NCBI GenBank assembly: GCA_008360955.1
Contig: LUCM01001683.1
Span: 111,647-175,646 of the forward strand
DNA: 64,000 nucleotides
Direction of reading: 5' to 3'
Origin: Fasciolopsis buskii
Lineage: Eukaryota > Platyhelminthes > Trematoda > Plagiorchiida > Fasciolidae
Position numbers and translations under genes: made by a program. Below are positions 1 to 10,667 of this stretch, one piece after another (position 1 is the first letter of the stretch; every line of letters begins with the position of its first letter). Below the pieces are notes generated by a model that did not search any database, was not told where the DNA came from, and worked only from the letters and a program-made list of their open reading frames with translations.

Positions 1-3
1 CAG

Positions 4-1513
4 TCAAATATCAGGCCGACGCCACAAGTGCTTCAATCCAGCGTAAGCTGCACGAGCATACTTACGCATACTTACCTCCAATCCTGAGCTACCATCGTTG
101 GACACGCAGCTACCAAGGTAGGTGAAACGGTCCACCATTGTTATTTCCTCTCCATCCAGTATCAAGTTCGGCGCTGCTGCCGTCCAGTCCTGTAACAGCA
201 CTTTGCACTTCGAAGGTGCAAAGCACATGCCGAACCGAGCAACCGATCTCGACAGTCTATCTAGTGCCCGTTGTGCATGGTCCGCAGACTCGAACAGGCA
301 CACGACGTCGTCTGCGTAATCTAGGTCGCATGGGTTTTCTCTATTTCCCAGTTCTACTCCTACGTCCCGGACACCTCCTAAAGCATCTTCCATCACCTCG
401 TCCATGACGAAGTTGAACAAGAATGGAGATGGAAAACCTTTTTCGAACGCCATTAGTTGCTTCGATTGAACGTGACAGTTCACCGTATACCCTAACGCGA
501 CCAAAGGTATGCGAGTATAATGCTTGCAACAGGTTCACAAACTTCGTTGGCATACCCTTCGGGTGGAGAGCACTGAGTAGTGCCGGTCGATCCACAGAGT
601 CGAAAGCACCTTTCAAGTCGAAGAAGACTAAGATCGAAGGGCGTCGGTGCGTGTGGCGCGTTTCGAGTATCTGTCGAAGAGTGAATATTTGGTCGATGCA
701 ACCTCGAACTGGCCGAAATCCAGCCTGTTGTTCGCGGGTATTACTCTCGCGAATCTGTGTCAAACGGCGCAGCATCATCGAAGCTAGCACCTTGGTAACT
801 ATCGGAATTAAACTAATCCCACGATGATTGCTGCAGTCACTCCGTGTACCCTTCTTGAAGATCTGTATAATCAATGACTCACCCCACGATAACGGGATAC
901 GCTCCTCGTTCCAAATATCACGAAACAAGGAGGTAAGTGATTTCATCAGCACTTCTCCACCCAATTCGAAAAGAACTGGGGGAAGTTCGTCGGGACCGGC
1001 AGCTTTTGCTCTCTTCAGAAGCCGAATATTCGACTCCACCTCCACTTCCGTTGGAGGATCAAGTGACACCTCCCAAGGATTCACAGCCCCAGACGTCGGA
1101 CTAGATACGATAGCGTATGGCCAGTTAAATTGATCTTTGAAATGCTCTGCCCAACGTTCCAGTCTTTTCTGTCTACCATGAATGAGCTCTCCAATCCTAT
1201 CGCACACGACTTCACTAACCGAAGTTCGCCGTTGTCGCCCACCGCTGTCGCGCATAAGCTTAAACAATCTTTGACTGTTACCCGAAGCGGACGCCACTTC
1301 CATCTCTTCGGCTACCTTAACCCACCAACTTTCGCGGTCATTCCTAGGGCCTATGGTCAACTGATGCTGCAACTGCCGATGCATCTTATTCATTTCTTTG
1401 CAGTTAGGCAGCTCGCATTTTTGCTCCATTAGACTTAGCGACGCTTGCGAGATCCAATGTTTTTGATAAACGCTAGAACTAGGACCGCAGGCAAAATTTG
1501 CTGCCAAACGCAT
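4..1513 (-). pseudogene. RTE reverse transcriptase domain, frameshifted
   Basis: The minus strand from 1513 encodes the linker and RT fingers and palm. It contains a RGISLIPIVTKVLASMMLRR-type stretch, QQAGFRPVRGCIDQIFTLRQ (the RT template-binding region) and FFDLKGAFDSVDR (RT motif A, with catalytic D). After NGVRK the frame breaks in a run of five T on the plus strand (439-443); one base fewer restores the usual G-x-P-x-SPFLFNFV motif. The second frame then runs to position 4 with DLDYADDVVCLFE (motif C, catalytic DD), FAPSKCKVLL and FTYLGSCVSNDG. The polymerase residues are intact, but the frameshift and the stops between this block and the endonuclease make it non-functional. Assignment to the RTE clade rests on recalled family motifs. 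The single-base indel could also be a sequencing error. Confidence 0.85.
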
Positions 1514-1707
1514 AGCTTGCTTAATTTGATCTATTCGTAGCTGTTGCGAACAGCCGAATCAGACAAACGTTCGACAGCCAATGGGGTTTGTGGCCTGCGT
1601 CGATTGCCATTAGGCTGCAGCAAAAATCGCATTAAAACTAACGCATGGTCCGATTCGGCGTACATGGTCCAGTATGATCTACGGTTCTGGACAGAGCCGC
1701 GCCAACG

Positions 1708-2157
1708 CTAGCTAACTGCAATACGGTCAATCCGACTCAGTGAACCTGTCGAGTTAGAGCGCCATGTCACAGTGCGACTCGAACTGTGTCTGAAATTCGT
1801 ACTAGATAGGAATAAATGATTATCTGCACAGAATTGAAGAAGTCTTTTCCCGTTGTCTGTTTGTTTTGCAGGCAAGGCGCATCGCCCACCTAAACAGGAC
1901 TCCGATGCACTAAATTTTCCAACTTGTGCGTTGAAGTCATCTGCTACCACTACAATGTCAGACCCTTTGCTCTTCCGAACAAGAGTGACGAGGTTATCGT
2001 AAAATTCGTCTTTCTCCATATCAGTGCTGCAGTCTGTGGGAGCGTATGCCAAGATAACAAATAAACTACGCTTAACACTACTATCCTTCCGGACGCCGAC
2101 CGATTCCTGCAGTCTCATGGCACACAAGCGACTGTTNAATCTGGTATTGGGTGCCAC
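1708..2157 (-). pseudogene. RTE apurinic/apyrimidinic-type endonuclease, N-terminally truncated
   Basis: This minus-strand frame encodes the C-terminal two thirds of a LINE endonuclease. NSRLCAMRLQESV is followed by SLFVILAYAPTDCS, then VVVADDFNAQVGK (the family's usual GDFNA site, here DDFNA), then DNGKRLLQFCADNHLFLSST and finally SRIDRIAVS (the family's usual DHIAVS site, here DRIAVS). In these elements the enzyme nicks target DNA to prime reverse transcription. The N-terminal catalytic part is missing because the block stops at the inversion junction near 2160. A stop follows IAVS, and several further stops separate it from the RT block at 1513. Two catalytic-site substitutions (G to D, H to R) also suggest decay. 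An ambiguous base lies at 2136. Confidence 0.8.
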
Positions 2158-2184
2158 TTCTGAGAATAGCTTGTTTCAGCGTAT

Positions 2185-2489
2185 GAAACAGTAGACTATG
2201 CTGGTTGGGTCACGTGTTGCGTATGACGAACACTCGTCTACCATACCATGCCTTATTTTGTGTTCCTCCGAAGAAATGGAAGAAGCCATGTGGAGGCCAA
2301 CAGATGACGTGGCAACGTGGAATGAGAAAATGTACAGCGAAATTAGGTAGAGTAGGTTTCTCACGCCTTCGTGGTTGGGGTCCGAAAGACTTATCGACTT
2401 GCTGGCTGGAGACACTGAGGTATATGGCAGTGAACCGTGAACAGTGGCGATCGTGCTGTCATTTTCTGTTGAATCAGAATGATTGAAAG
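2185..2489 (+). pseudogene. RTE polyprotein C-terminal end
   Basis: The plus strand reads WLGHVLRMTNTRLPYHALF, then a stretch rich in K, P and G (KKPCGGQQMTWQRG), then LGWGP-like RLRGWGPKDLSTCWLETL and finally a REQWRSCCHFLL terminus before a TGA. This is the conserved end of RTE-type polyproteins just before their 3' UTR. It is the opposite strand to the RT and endonuclease blocks at 1-2160, and starts only about 25 bp after the endonuclease block ends. The 3' UTR presumably continues past 2490, but I could not place its end. Confidence 0.8.
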
Positions 2490-3735
2490 AGTGCGTTTGT
2501 ACAGTTAGACTGTGTTTCGTGTGTTGGCTGCAGCAGCATCTTATCTTTTCCCGTCTGTGTAGGTTCACTCCCTGTTCCCCTTTGATATTTCCTCTTTTTA
2601 TATGAACGTGTAACTTTGGGGAAAGGCAGCGGTCAGTGAGGCTCGTCTTGCTGTTTAATACTTATCTATCATATCACTGGTCGGTTACATTTTAAGTCGG
2701 CCTATGTTTTTTGCACTTAGTTTCGGTTGCTTGGCTTGTCGTTGAGTTTTTTTGTTTATGTTTGCTTCTCACCTTTCGCGGAAAGTTAGTTTTCTACGAA
2801 GCTCAAATTTGTCTGACATTTGAGTACTGGAGTCATATATGGGAGAAAGCTTCACCTACCGCTGTTTCCCTTGATCCAATTCAATTGAAAGGCGTTGGGC
2901 TGGTGATTGACATCTCTCTTACCTTTGATCTGCAGCCTTTTGCTCGTCGCAGAGCTTTTGCTTCACTTTCTTTTCCTTATCGTTTTCATTTTAGTTCTTG
3001 CTCTTCTGAATTGACTTCGTCACTTCCCCATCCCATGACTTTCGTTCTGCTTGTATTCAGATAACCACTCATATTTGCTGTCTCCATTCATAAACGTCGA
3101 AGTTCTTCAGTCTTTTTTATTCATCTGATTTCAAAGCTCTAGACCAACCCTCGTCTTTTCGTGTTCCCCAAGACATACTTTTTGTTTCGGAATCCATCTG
3201 CCTTCCTACTAGCAGTATACCTTTTACGTATGCCGCATTTGCCATATATCACTTTGATGAAAAGACCAGAATAACGTGAAACAGTCATAAGACACGTGTG
3301 ACCGAATTACCTTGTTTCGTTTTGCTGAAAGATTGGAATTCCCAAACACTTTGCCCTTCCCAGGCTGCGTTATTTGAATTGTGGCTATCTATAGTCTGCC
3401 GGGCCGAGCCAGTTGCTCCTTCGGCGGCCAAATTTGTTTTAAGCCGATTACTGTGATTGACCACTCTGCTGGTGGGTTTATGGTCGGACGCATCCTTGTA
3501 CGTTGCCACCCAATGTTTGCAATGCGTGCATAGGGTTTCTCAAAAATGTTTCCGATAAGCTTATGTCGCTATACGATGACTCCCACGCCTTCTTTGTATT
3601 TTCGGATAATGGATGTTGCGCTTAGGTGAGCACACTTCAACCCAAATGGGCAGTGGTTGGGTCTTTTTACTATATCCTTTTGGTTACTTTTTGTTCAACA
3701 GTAGTAATCATAGGAATGCGATTGTTTTCCCTCAG
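2490..3735. other. Non-coding: RTE 3' region, then probable intron upstream of TIM17 exon
   Basis: No convincing coding exon is visible. The left part is likely the 3' UTR of the RTE insertion. The right part should be intron 1 of TIM17, because the exon at 3736 begins with a 3' splice site. I looked for the short first coding exon (a Met-acidic-Tyr...Glu-Pro-Cys start ending in TG before a GT donor) and did not find it here. Confidence 0.5.
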
Positions 3736-4133
3736 TCCTTTCCGCATCGTCAGTGATTGTGGTGCAGCCTTCGCCATGGGTACCATCGGTGGGGGAATCG
3801 TGCATTCTTACAAAGGATACCGAAATGCTCCGTCTGGTTATACTCGTAAAATAGTAAGTGCAATGGCCAACTGTCGCCAACGGGCACCACTGGTCGGCGG
3901 GGCGTTCGCGATTTGGGGTGGAATGTTTACGGCGGTAGATTGTACGTTGGTTTTTGCCCGACAGAAAGAAGATCCATGGAATTCCATCACTAGTGGAGCC
4001 ATCACCGGAGCAGTTCTTGCTGTGCGCCATGGTCCAGCTGCTATGGTTGGCCAAGCGATTGTGGGCGGTGTAATTCTTGCCATCATCGAGGGCCTCGGCA
4101 TAATGATGAATCGTTTTGCACCCATGCTCATGC
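3736..4133 (+). CDS. TIMM17: TIM17 (mitochondrial import inner membrane translocase subunit), internal exon
   Basis: This exon encodes the TIM17 core of the TIM23 complex, which moves presequence proteins across or into the inner mitochondrial membrane. Visible signatures are [20 protein letters not shown] (first membrane segment), [21 protein letters not shown] with the conserved cysteine, the near-invariant [16 protein letters not shown], and [15 protein letters not shown] (last segment). Four hydrophobic segments are expected and seen. The exon is preceded by a pyrimidine-rich tract and CAG (gttttccctcag). Its first base completes a codon, so an upstream exon ending in TG would give the family's EPC-P-x-RIV start; this fixes the boundary rather than the in-frame ATG at 3626, which lies in the intron. 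The 3' end is set by a GTGAGT donor at 4134, leaving phase 1. The short first exon and the C-terminal tail are not found in the window. The intact frame and both splice sites argue against a processed pseudogene. Confidence 0.93.
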
Positions 4134-4892
4134 GTGAGTTGTTACACATTCACTCGCCTTTATCGCGTTTTTTGCTTTTCTCATCTATCCGGGTTGCTTC
4201 ATAGAACACGGGATTTTTCTCACGAGTAAAATCCTGCATAGTTTCAGTGCAACTAATTAAAATAAGAATTTCAAGCGGGAAGCAACCTGGTCAAATATGA
4301 ATTGGGCGTAAAATGTTTCTTGTTTACACTGCACATCTCGTTATTCTTGTTTGTTTGTTGCTTTTACTAGATACAAGATATCAGATGGCTTGCGTAACAT
4401 TCAAGCCACTGATGTTATTTCTGAATAACCTTTCTGAACGTCTCGGAACAGTGACAATCCCCATCTCGTGTGCCCTACCCAACAGGACGGGAGACTTCAA
4501 ACGATGTTTAAACCAGTTCGTAACATTACACTCTTCGTTTCTTGTGCCTTTGCCCAGCAATTATTTCGGCGCGAGAGTGGGTCTCACCACTGGATAAATC
4601 GGTACACATCATTATTGTTCGCTAGATGTTTCTTTCGAACAGTACTTAAGAGATGTCGGTGGTCGAATAGAAACAGCCCATAAGCGTTCTCAATATTAAG
4701 ATGTTGTGTATTACAACCGTAGAGAATGTTTCAGTTCGTGACCTTATGCACTTTCTTTGAAGACAAGCCGAATGCTATTGCAACACCATGTGTATGCAGA
4801 ATCTCAAAGTCTTTAACTTTATATACGACCTCACTGCCGATCTCAGATCCGTCCTTAATCCAGGTCACGAGGTATCTATAGCCATTGACTAT
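4134..4892. other. Non-coding, presumed TIM17 intron or 3' flank
   Basis: The span starts with the GTGAGT donor of the TIM17 exon. I see no further exon with TIM17 similarity and no recognisable repeat up to the left edge of the 2.6-kb duplicated segment. The C-terminal tail of TIM17 is poorly conserved, so a small last exon could be missed. Confidence 0.5.
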
Positions 4893-7504
4893 ATCGAACC
4901 GATCGTTACAAATTGTGGGTGCAGGTACGGACTACTGTGGATCTTGAGAAAGTCTTTCGTTTCTAAGACGTAAAGCACATGCTGCACCTGGATATCTCTG
5001 TTGCTGGATGACTTGGCCCGAGTTATGTTGCCCGTGCATCGTCGGTCAGCAAGACGAAACGGTATAAGTGGAAATCTCGGTTTCCGGATGTGCTTTGAAC
5101 TGCGAGGTTTGTTAGATCGAACAGTGGTCTGTAAAACAGGACAATCGGGACAGAATGCGGATACAGGACAACCTTATTGTGCCCCACTGGAATCGGCGGG
5201 TAGTGGGGGAAATTTAGCCAGATACCCCAACGTGACCTGAAGCATAGCGATGCAACTTCTTGAAGATCGACACATACTTTTTGCGTAAACTATACCTTAC
5301 CGAGGCGTCATATTGGAGTTCTGTTGGTATATTTGGTAGCTTGCGAGTTTCCGCGAGTACACTGACGTGGCTTTTGAAAAGTGCAATAGCACTTTAACAA
5401 CTGTCAGAAGAGAATTGACGAGGGCATCGGTGCGCAACGCAGCTTTCTTCTCTCGACTTTGCTATCCATGCGCGTTGCATTTCATTCGACGAATAGCAGA
5501 CTGTCGAATTTAGTTTGATATCTATATGGTCGTTCCAGTCATTGCATGAACATATCTTCAAAATGGATTTAACTGATCGATGGTGAGGGTTTCCAATGTA
5601 TGAGCCGACCCCCAATTTCCCATATACATTAGATGCGGTTGATTTAAGACTGCATCGAGAACCAGGACAAGGACGACGATAGAAGGCGTACTCAGCGGGA
5701 CTTGGATGCTAGACGAAAGCGGTCACGAGAGGACATCGAAACCACACACTTCAGGGGCTCTTCATCAAACACGGTCGACTGGAATTTCCCGAGAATGTGA
5801 AAGTATTTTCGGAGGAGATTGAAATGTGAAATTAGAATTAACCTGCATGGGGTGAGTATGCTAGGGTATCAGTGAAACTGAACCTTGACGCTACGTGTCG
5901 GCTTGTGCGCGTTCATGATCTAGCAGGTTATACAGGATTGCTTGTTTTAATCCAACGATTCAGTCATATCTAGAAGGTCAATGGATAGATACCTGAAAAA
6001 GTAGCCTCCAGTTTGGGGTTGGTGCAATCTGGAAACTTAATCCGCGGAAAGTGTAGGGTTTCCCAATCAGTCGCTGCCTTGGGAGCAGGTTGGTGTTGGG
6101 ACCAAAGGCTTTGGTTGCCAACTCTAGTCGCTCTCCTCCTTAACGACTGGACTTTGGCAGTACCAATGCACCATCTCGAATAGGTTGCATGTCTACAAAT
6201 AATTGCATATTCCGTCGATCATCGTTCAGGATCATCAACATCGCACTAACCATTTCCTCAAGCAAGGTGGATGGTGGTAAGTAAGTGGTAATGTCGACAA
6301 GGTTCCCTCTTATTCAACCGTCTGTTTGTCTATTCTGCCTACCCGTAACGCCCTCATTGATGACATGCTCGATAGTTGCAACGATTTACTTTCGAATAGT
6401 GTCGTCAGTGGTCTTCAATCTGATAGGTCAGATTTTCTTAATCCTCGTCAAGGTCTGAATCTCGGCTCATTTAGTGCGCGTACCGTCTTGGAGGTCGGCT
6501 AGTAGACGTGTTTAGCGCTGACTATAGACTTACTGGCAATCAATGCCTGCTACGTCAGTGAAACGCGCATTCAAGATTCGAGTAGTAAAATCCAACTGAC
6601 TTCGCCTAGTACCTCAACAAACTATTTCCTGCGCACTTCAGAGAACGCAAGAGCTTGAGCTACGGGTCAGCAGGTATATGAATGGTCCTGACCGACAAGG
6701 CTGAAGCGGAGGTTTCAGACTGGATCCTGCTTAATAGTCGTTTATATGGCGTAGGACTTCGGGGGTCGGTTAGAGCTTGAAAAGACAGCTGTGTTAGGTG
6801 CAGTTTGTCTGTAGTCTCAGCATAGCCTCCAACAGACGGTATCACTGACACGCAGAAAGACGAGTTTTATGACGAATTCGCTATTTTCGTTTGCAGGAGC
6901 AAAAGCTGTTACATGATAATGGTAACAAGGGACTTCGACGCTCAATTTGGAAAACCTAATAGATCTTGAGCTTGTTAGATGAGCGTGGCGTTCTACCAGC
7001 TGGGAATTTTAGGTAACGGGGATGGGCTTCTCCAGTTTTGTGCAGATAATCGGTTACTCCTGACCAGTACGAACTTCCGACACAGTCCTTATCGTACAAT
7101 GCGATGGGGCCACAGTGCTGTCATTGAACGTTTGTGGCATTTTATAGAAAGAGGGCTTGCTAAGAGGAAGCATTCCACATCCTCAACGCTCTCTGCCGGT
7201 TCTCGACCACTTATACGGGAGTATGATTTCCGATTCACAACTTACGGTATAATGGTCTTGTGCCTGTTCGCAACCTGGGGGTTTACGGCAGCGGTAATAT
7301 TACTTATTCATTTTCCTTGGTAGTGCAGAGTAAACTAAGTGACTGGCGGCACTAGATGTTTCTGTCTGGCTCGTATTTTGATCGCATGAACCAGTATCCC
7401 ACGGGTCCTTCTTTGTGATTACTTTGATGGACCCCGTGTGGTAGAACTCTGATGATTGGTCGGTAGATTATGGTTATTCCTTCTAATGAGAAAGCTGCAG
7501 TCTA
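4893..7504 (+). repeat. 2.6-kb direct duplication, copy A
   Basis: This segment recurs at 14096-16705 in the same orientation. By eye I count six substitutions and one 2-bp indel over about 2.6 kb, so identity is near 99.8 percent. Three of the substitutions lie in the first 45 bp. Homology begins at ATCGAACCG and ends at CAGTCTA. ACTAT occurs directly before (4888-4892) and directly after (7505-7509) this copy, a possible 5-bp target duplication. There are no terminal inverted repeats. The right part holds an RTE endonuclease relic; the left part has no recognisable coding. Confidence 0.95.
6455..7113 (+). pseudogene. RTE endonuclease relic (in copy A)
   Basis: The plus strand, read across several frames and stops, follows the RTE endonuclease from its N terminus: LNLGSFSARTVLEVG, then YVSETRIQDSSSKIQLTSPS and STNYFLRTSENA, a degenerate NSRLYGVGLRGSV, then QKDEFYDEFA, DFDAQFGK, and finally LLQFCADNRLLLTSTNFRHS followed by MRWGH. 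It aligns with the minus-strand endonuclease at 1708-2157, which has QFCADNHLFLSSTNFRHS. About 440 bp upstream may be element 5' UTR. The many stops show an old, dead fragment that predates the duplication. Confidence 0.75.
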
Positions 7505-10500
7505 ACTATCATTGAGGCAGGGAGTATTTCGGTCAATGCGGGAAAAAATTGGCCAGTCAATTGTACGAGCATAAACTTGTTGCAAGGAGGCAATCTGCTC
7601 TCATGTTCGTTTAAAAGCGCGACGAAGGACAAAGATTCAATCTGGGTAATGTTGAAATTCTGAATCGAACAACCATGAAAGACGCAAAGGAGTGTTTTGA
7701 ATCCTGATGTTCTTCAAATAATTCAATCTGTGGAGTTATCGGATTGGATCATGTTTACAATCTGATGGGATGCAAACGGTCCAACTGACTAGGAGAGCCC
7801 GAAATCGAATCATACAGATCGAAAGTTATGAGTCAGTTGTTTGTATCGGTTCATCTATAGAATTGAATCACTCAGTATTCACATACTGAAAAGTGAAACA
7901 ACGGCACACAACTAGAGACTGGGCTTCTGAAGTTTATTATCAGTTTTTTAATGTAAATGATCATGCCAGCAGAGGTCAAGTGGAAAACGATCGCGTAGGT
8001 TCCAGAGAAAGATCGTCAGACATTCAAGAAAAATAATTGCATCTATTATCGCATAGGAACATCTGTGCACTAGCAGTATCATCTCGGTGGTGATGAAACG
8101 TTTGGGATTCACACCTGAAGCTCACCAATCAGAACCTCATGAAATTGGACAGAGATTGCTGTACTTCATGATCCCTGCGTAGACTTGGGTTGAGTTGAAG
8201 TTTCATTAGGAGTTGTCTCGTTATTCTGGCTGCCAGCCGGGATTGACTAGCGCGCATCAAGAAAACCCAGAGAATCAACTGGAATCCAGCATCCTGTCGG
8301 GGTCGGTCGGATCACCACTCGGCAACCCAGCGCGGTTAGAGTAATCTAGCTTCATTGAAGTGCTTTTTGTCTTCCAGGATCCGTTGTCCAATGTTGTAGG
8401 ATCTTTGGAAGTTATTTTTTTCCCGCCATATAGGAAGACATTTATTTTTTTTAGATCTGTTGTTTGAAAAACAGTAAAATGATATTCAACCTGAAAGGGG
8501 ACGTTGCGGATTGTTTGTTTCTCTCGCCTCAGTTGTAACCTAAAGGTTCGTTTTCGATACTGAATCAAGGTCGACGCTTGATTAAAGAGGGTATACATCA
8601 GCCCACGGGAAATTTCCGACTTTGGTCGTTTCGTGAAAACCATAGTCCGCTCGGGAATGTACGCGGGTGTTCTGAAACTGTTCAGTTTAGGCAAATGACA
8701 ACGAAGTCGTCATTGTTCGCAGATTGCCGTTATGGTCCTCGATTTCAAACTAACCGGTGCCAGGGGTTTTCAAATGAGTAAAATAAAACTGAAAATTTAC
8801 TTCCATATACCTCTACACAGTCGTTTCCTTTTTGACTCGTGAGTTGTTACGTCGGTTCCATTTGGAGTGCTTCTCATCACATGCATGTCTCTACTCACTC
8901 TGCTGGATGCAGTTGAAAGATAAAACGAATCAAATTGTCAGTGGATCAACTCATCTCTTCTGACCATAACTTTTTCAACGTTTTTGTTGATCTTTTTAAA
9001 GCGGTAATTGACAGTTGCTTGTATTTGGGTACCGTTTTCCACAAACTGATTCCAATCCCGTACGTACGTTGTAACCAAGTTGTACTGCTCACATCTGAAT
9101 CCCATAAGATATCATAATCGTTTCTCACGACGTTCTGCACAATTAAAGTGCACGGTATCAACACATCTCCACAGTATAGCATTGACGTAGAATCTACTAC
9201 AATATCAAGGACCGGTTATTTTCCACCTCGTAGTAGCAGAATTTGCTGCCTGTTAAACCCCATCCGGGCTGCTTTTTCGGATTGAACCTAGAACGTTAGC
9301 CCTGTTTGGAGCGCGCATGGTGGTGTTTCCTATTGGTCGCCTCATTGTGGAATTTCGGTAGGAATCAGTTAGCAGTACATCAAAGCGAATGCCGTCCAAT
9401 GACCTGAAAACCATCCTTCTGACTTTATGTTTCGTAGTTGGGTCGTTTTTGATTTCCTGTTTCCGCCAGTTTGCATTACAAAAAATAACTTGTTTTTCAT
9501 GTGATTGATGGTTGGGTTGGAATGCGAATATTGTCGCGGAATGTACAGTGCGTCCATTTTTATCGTCAGTAATAAGGTTGGATAACTATTTAGAGCCCTG
9601 GTTCTTTCACTGAGCCGTGTCTATGTTGTTTTCGTCAAGGAAACATGAATCTTTTCTCGTCCGTTGTCGCCCAAATACACGCCCCCATTTTCCTTCTACA
9701 TTATCCCCCTACCAGCTTGTCACTAGTTGGCACGGTTGCATCATTATCACCATGCGGTGTATCTGTACACCTTCATGAAGCACCCATCTCTGGGTTCGCA
9801 GCAATTTGCCAGAAGTACAGATTCTCTCTGAATTGTGTTACAATGTTTTGCCCCCCGGTGAGACGCGATTCTTCGAATGGGGCGCGCATTGCTTCAGTCT
9901 AATCTATTGCAGTTGTTAACTCTTTTGCCACTGATGGCAAAGCGGATGATGGTGACCCGAAAAGTTATCTGTTTGTGGACAACCAATCACTACTGTCCGG
10001 CGCCTTTATAATCAGTTGTCGTCTCGCTTGTTGCACGAGCAATTCCCTTCCCCGAAAGTTGACCATCATCGCTCCCAGTCTGTGAGAGGCTTACAATTGC
10101 AGCCCGTCTATAGTAGCTATGCCATCGTGACAGATACATTGTTCTGCATCTCACTCTGTGATTGCATTTTCAGATAGTTGGGTTTTTAACCCTCGAAAAT
10201 AACTGAGTACTTGATTTAGGATTTTGCCATATGTTAACTTTAAGGGATCGAAATAGGATTACAGAAGAGCGAACAGTAGGAATCAGTTGTAAAATAGAAT
10301 GGCTAAGATCTTCCAATTCTGACTAGGCCTCTGCTGCGTCTGTCTTGCACATGTAATTTTTCTTGTTGCTGTGGTAATCGTGCATCTTGGTTCTTTTTAC
10401 TCGGTTTGTTCATACTCACCTCTTGACCAGTCGGTAACTGGTGTCTATCTTGTTGTATTCTGTTTCACTAGGGTTAGTCTGGTTGTCGCGATTGTGTAGC

Positions 10501-10667
10501 GTTAACTACCATACAGAGTTGTTACACATTTTTCGCTATATTTTCCTCGGTTGCGAACTTTCATCTTGCTCTATCTTTCTACCATGTCTTTGTTTATCTA
10601 AGTCGTTTGTATTTGTTTCGTTCCTTCGTATGGTTCAATCAGAACTCTCACATTAAATCTTTTTTAC
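7505..10667. other. Non-coding or unannotated spacer
   Basis: This unique sequence lies between the two 2.6-kb copies. I see no recognisable gene, RNA or mobile element. A 139-codon open frame on the minus strand at 8275-8694 has no family signature and no clear splice context. The right end is probably an intron of the minus-strand gene at 10668-11170. Confidence 0.4.

Larger units (their letters stand above)
1..2489. mobile_element. RTE-clade non-LTR retrotransposon, 5'-inverted copy (left end cut by window)
   Basis: One RTE-like element appears in two opposite blocks. Positions 1 to about 2160 read on the minus strand as an apurinic-type endonuclease followed by reverse transcriptase. Positions about 2185-2489 read on the plus strand as the C-terminal end of the same kind of polyprotein. 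The motif set (LDYADDVV, FTYLGS, GHVLRM) is typical of the RTE clade, which includes the SR2 elements of schistosomes. The order, with the inverted 5' part to the left of the correctly oriented 3' part, is what twin priming during target-primed reverse transcription produces. The segment of RT between LKHLWRR (near position 4) and GHVLRM is not visible and may lie left of the window. There are stops, one frameshift and one ambiguous base (2136), so the copy is dead. It could alternatively be two unrelated fragments. Confidence 0.8.

Noticed and set aside
3626..3735. N-terminal 36 residues of TIM17 from the in-frame ATG
   Set aside because: They show no similarity to the TIM17 start and end in a polypyrimidine tract plus CAG. 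They are intron.
8275..8694. 139-codon minus-strand open frame
   Set aside because: No motif, no plausible splice context and mixed composition. I could not separate it from chance.
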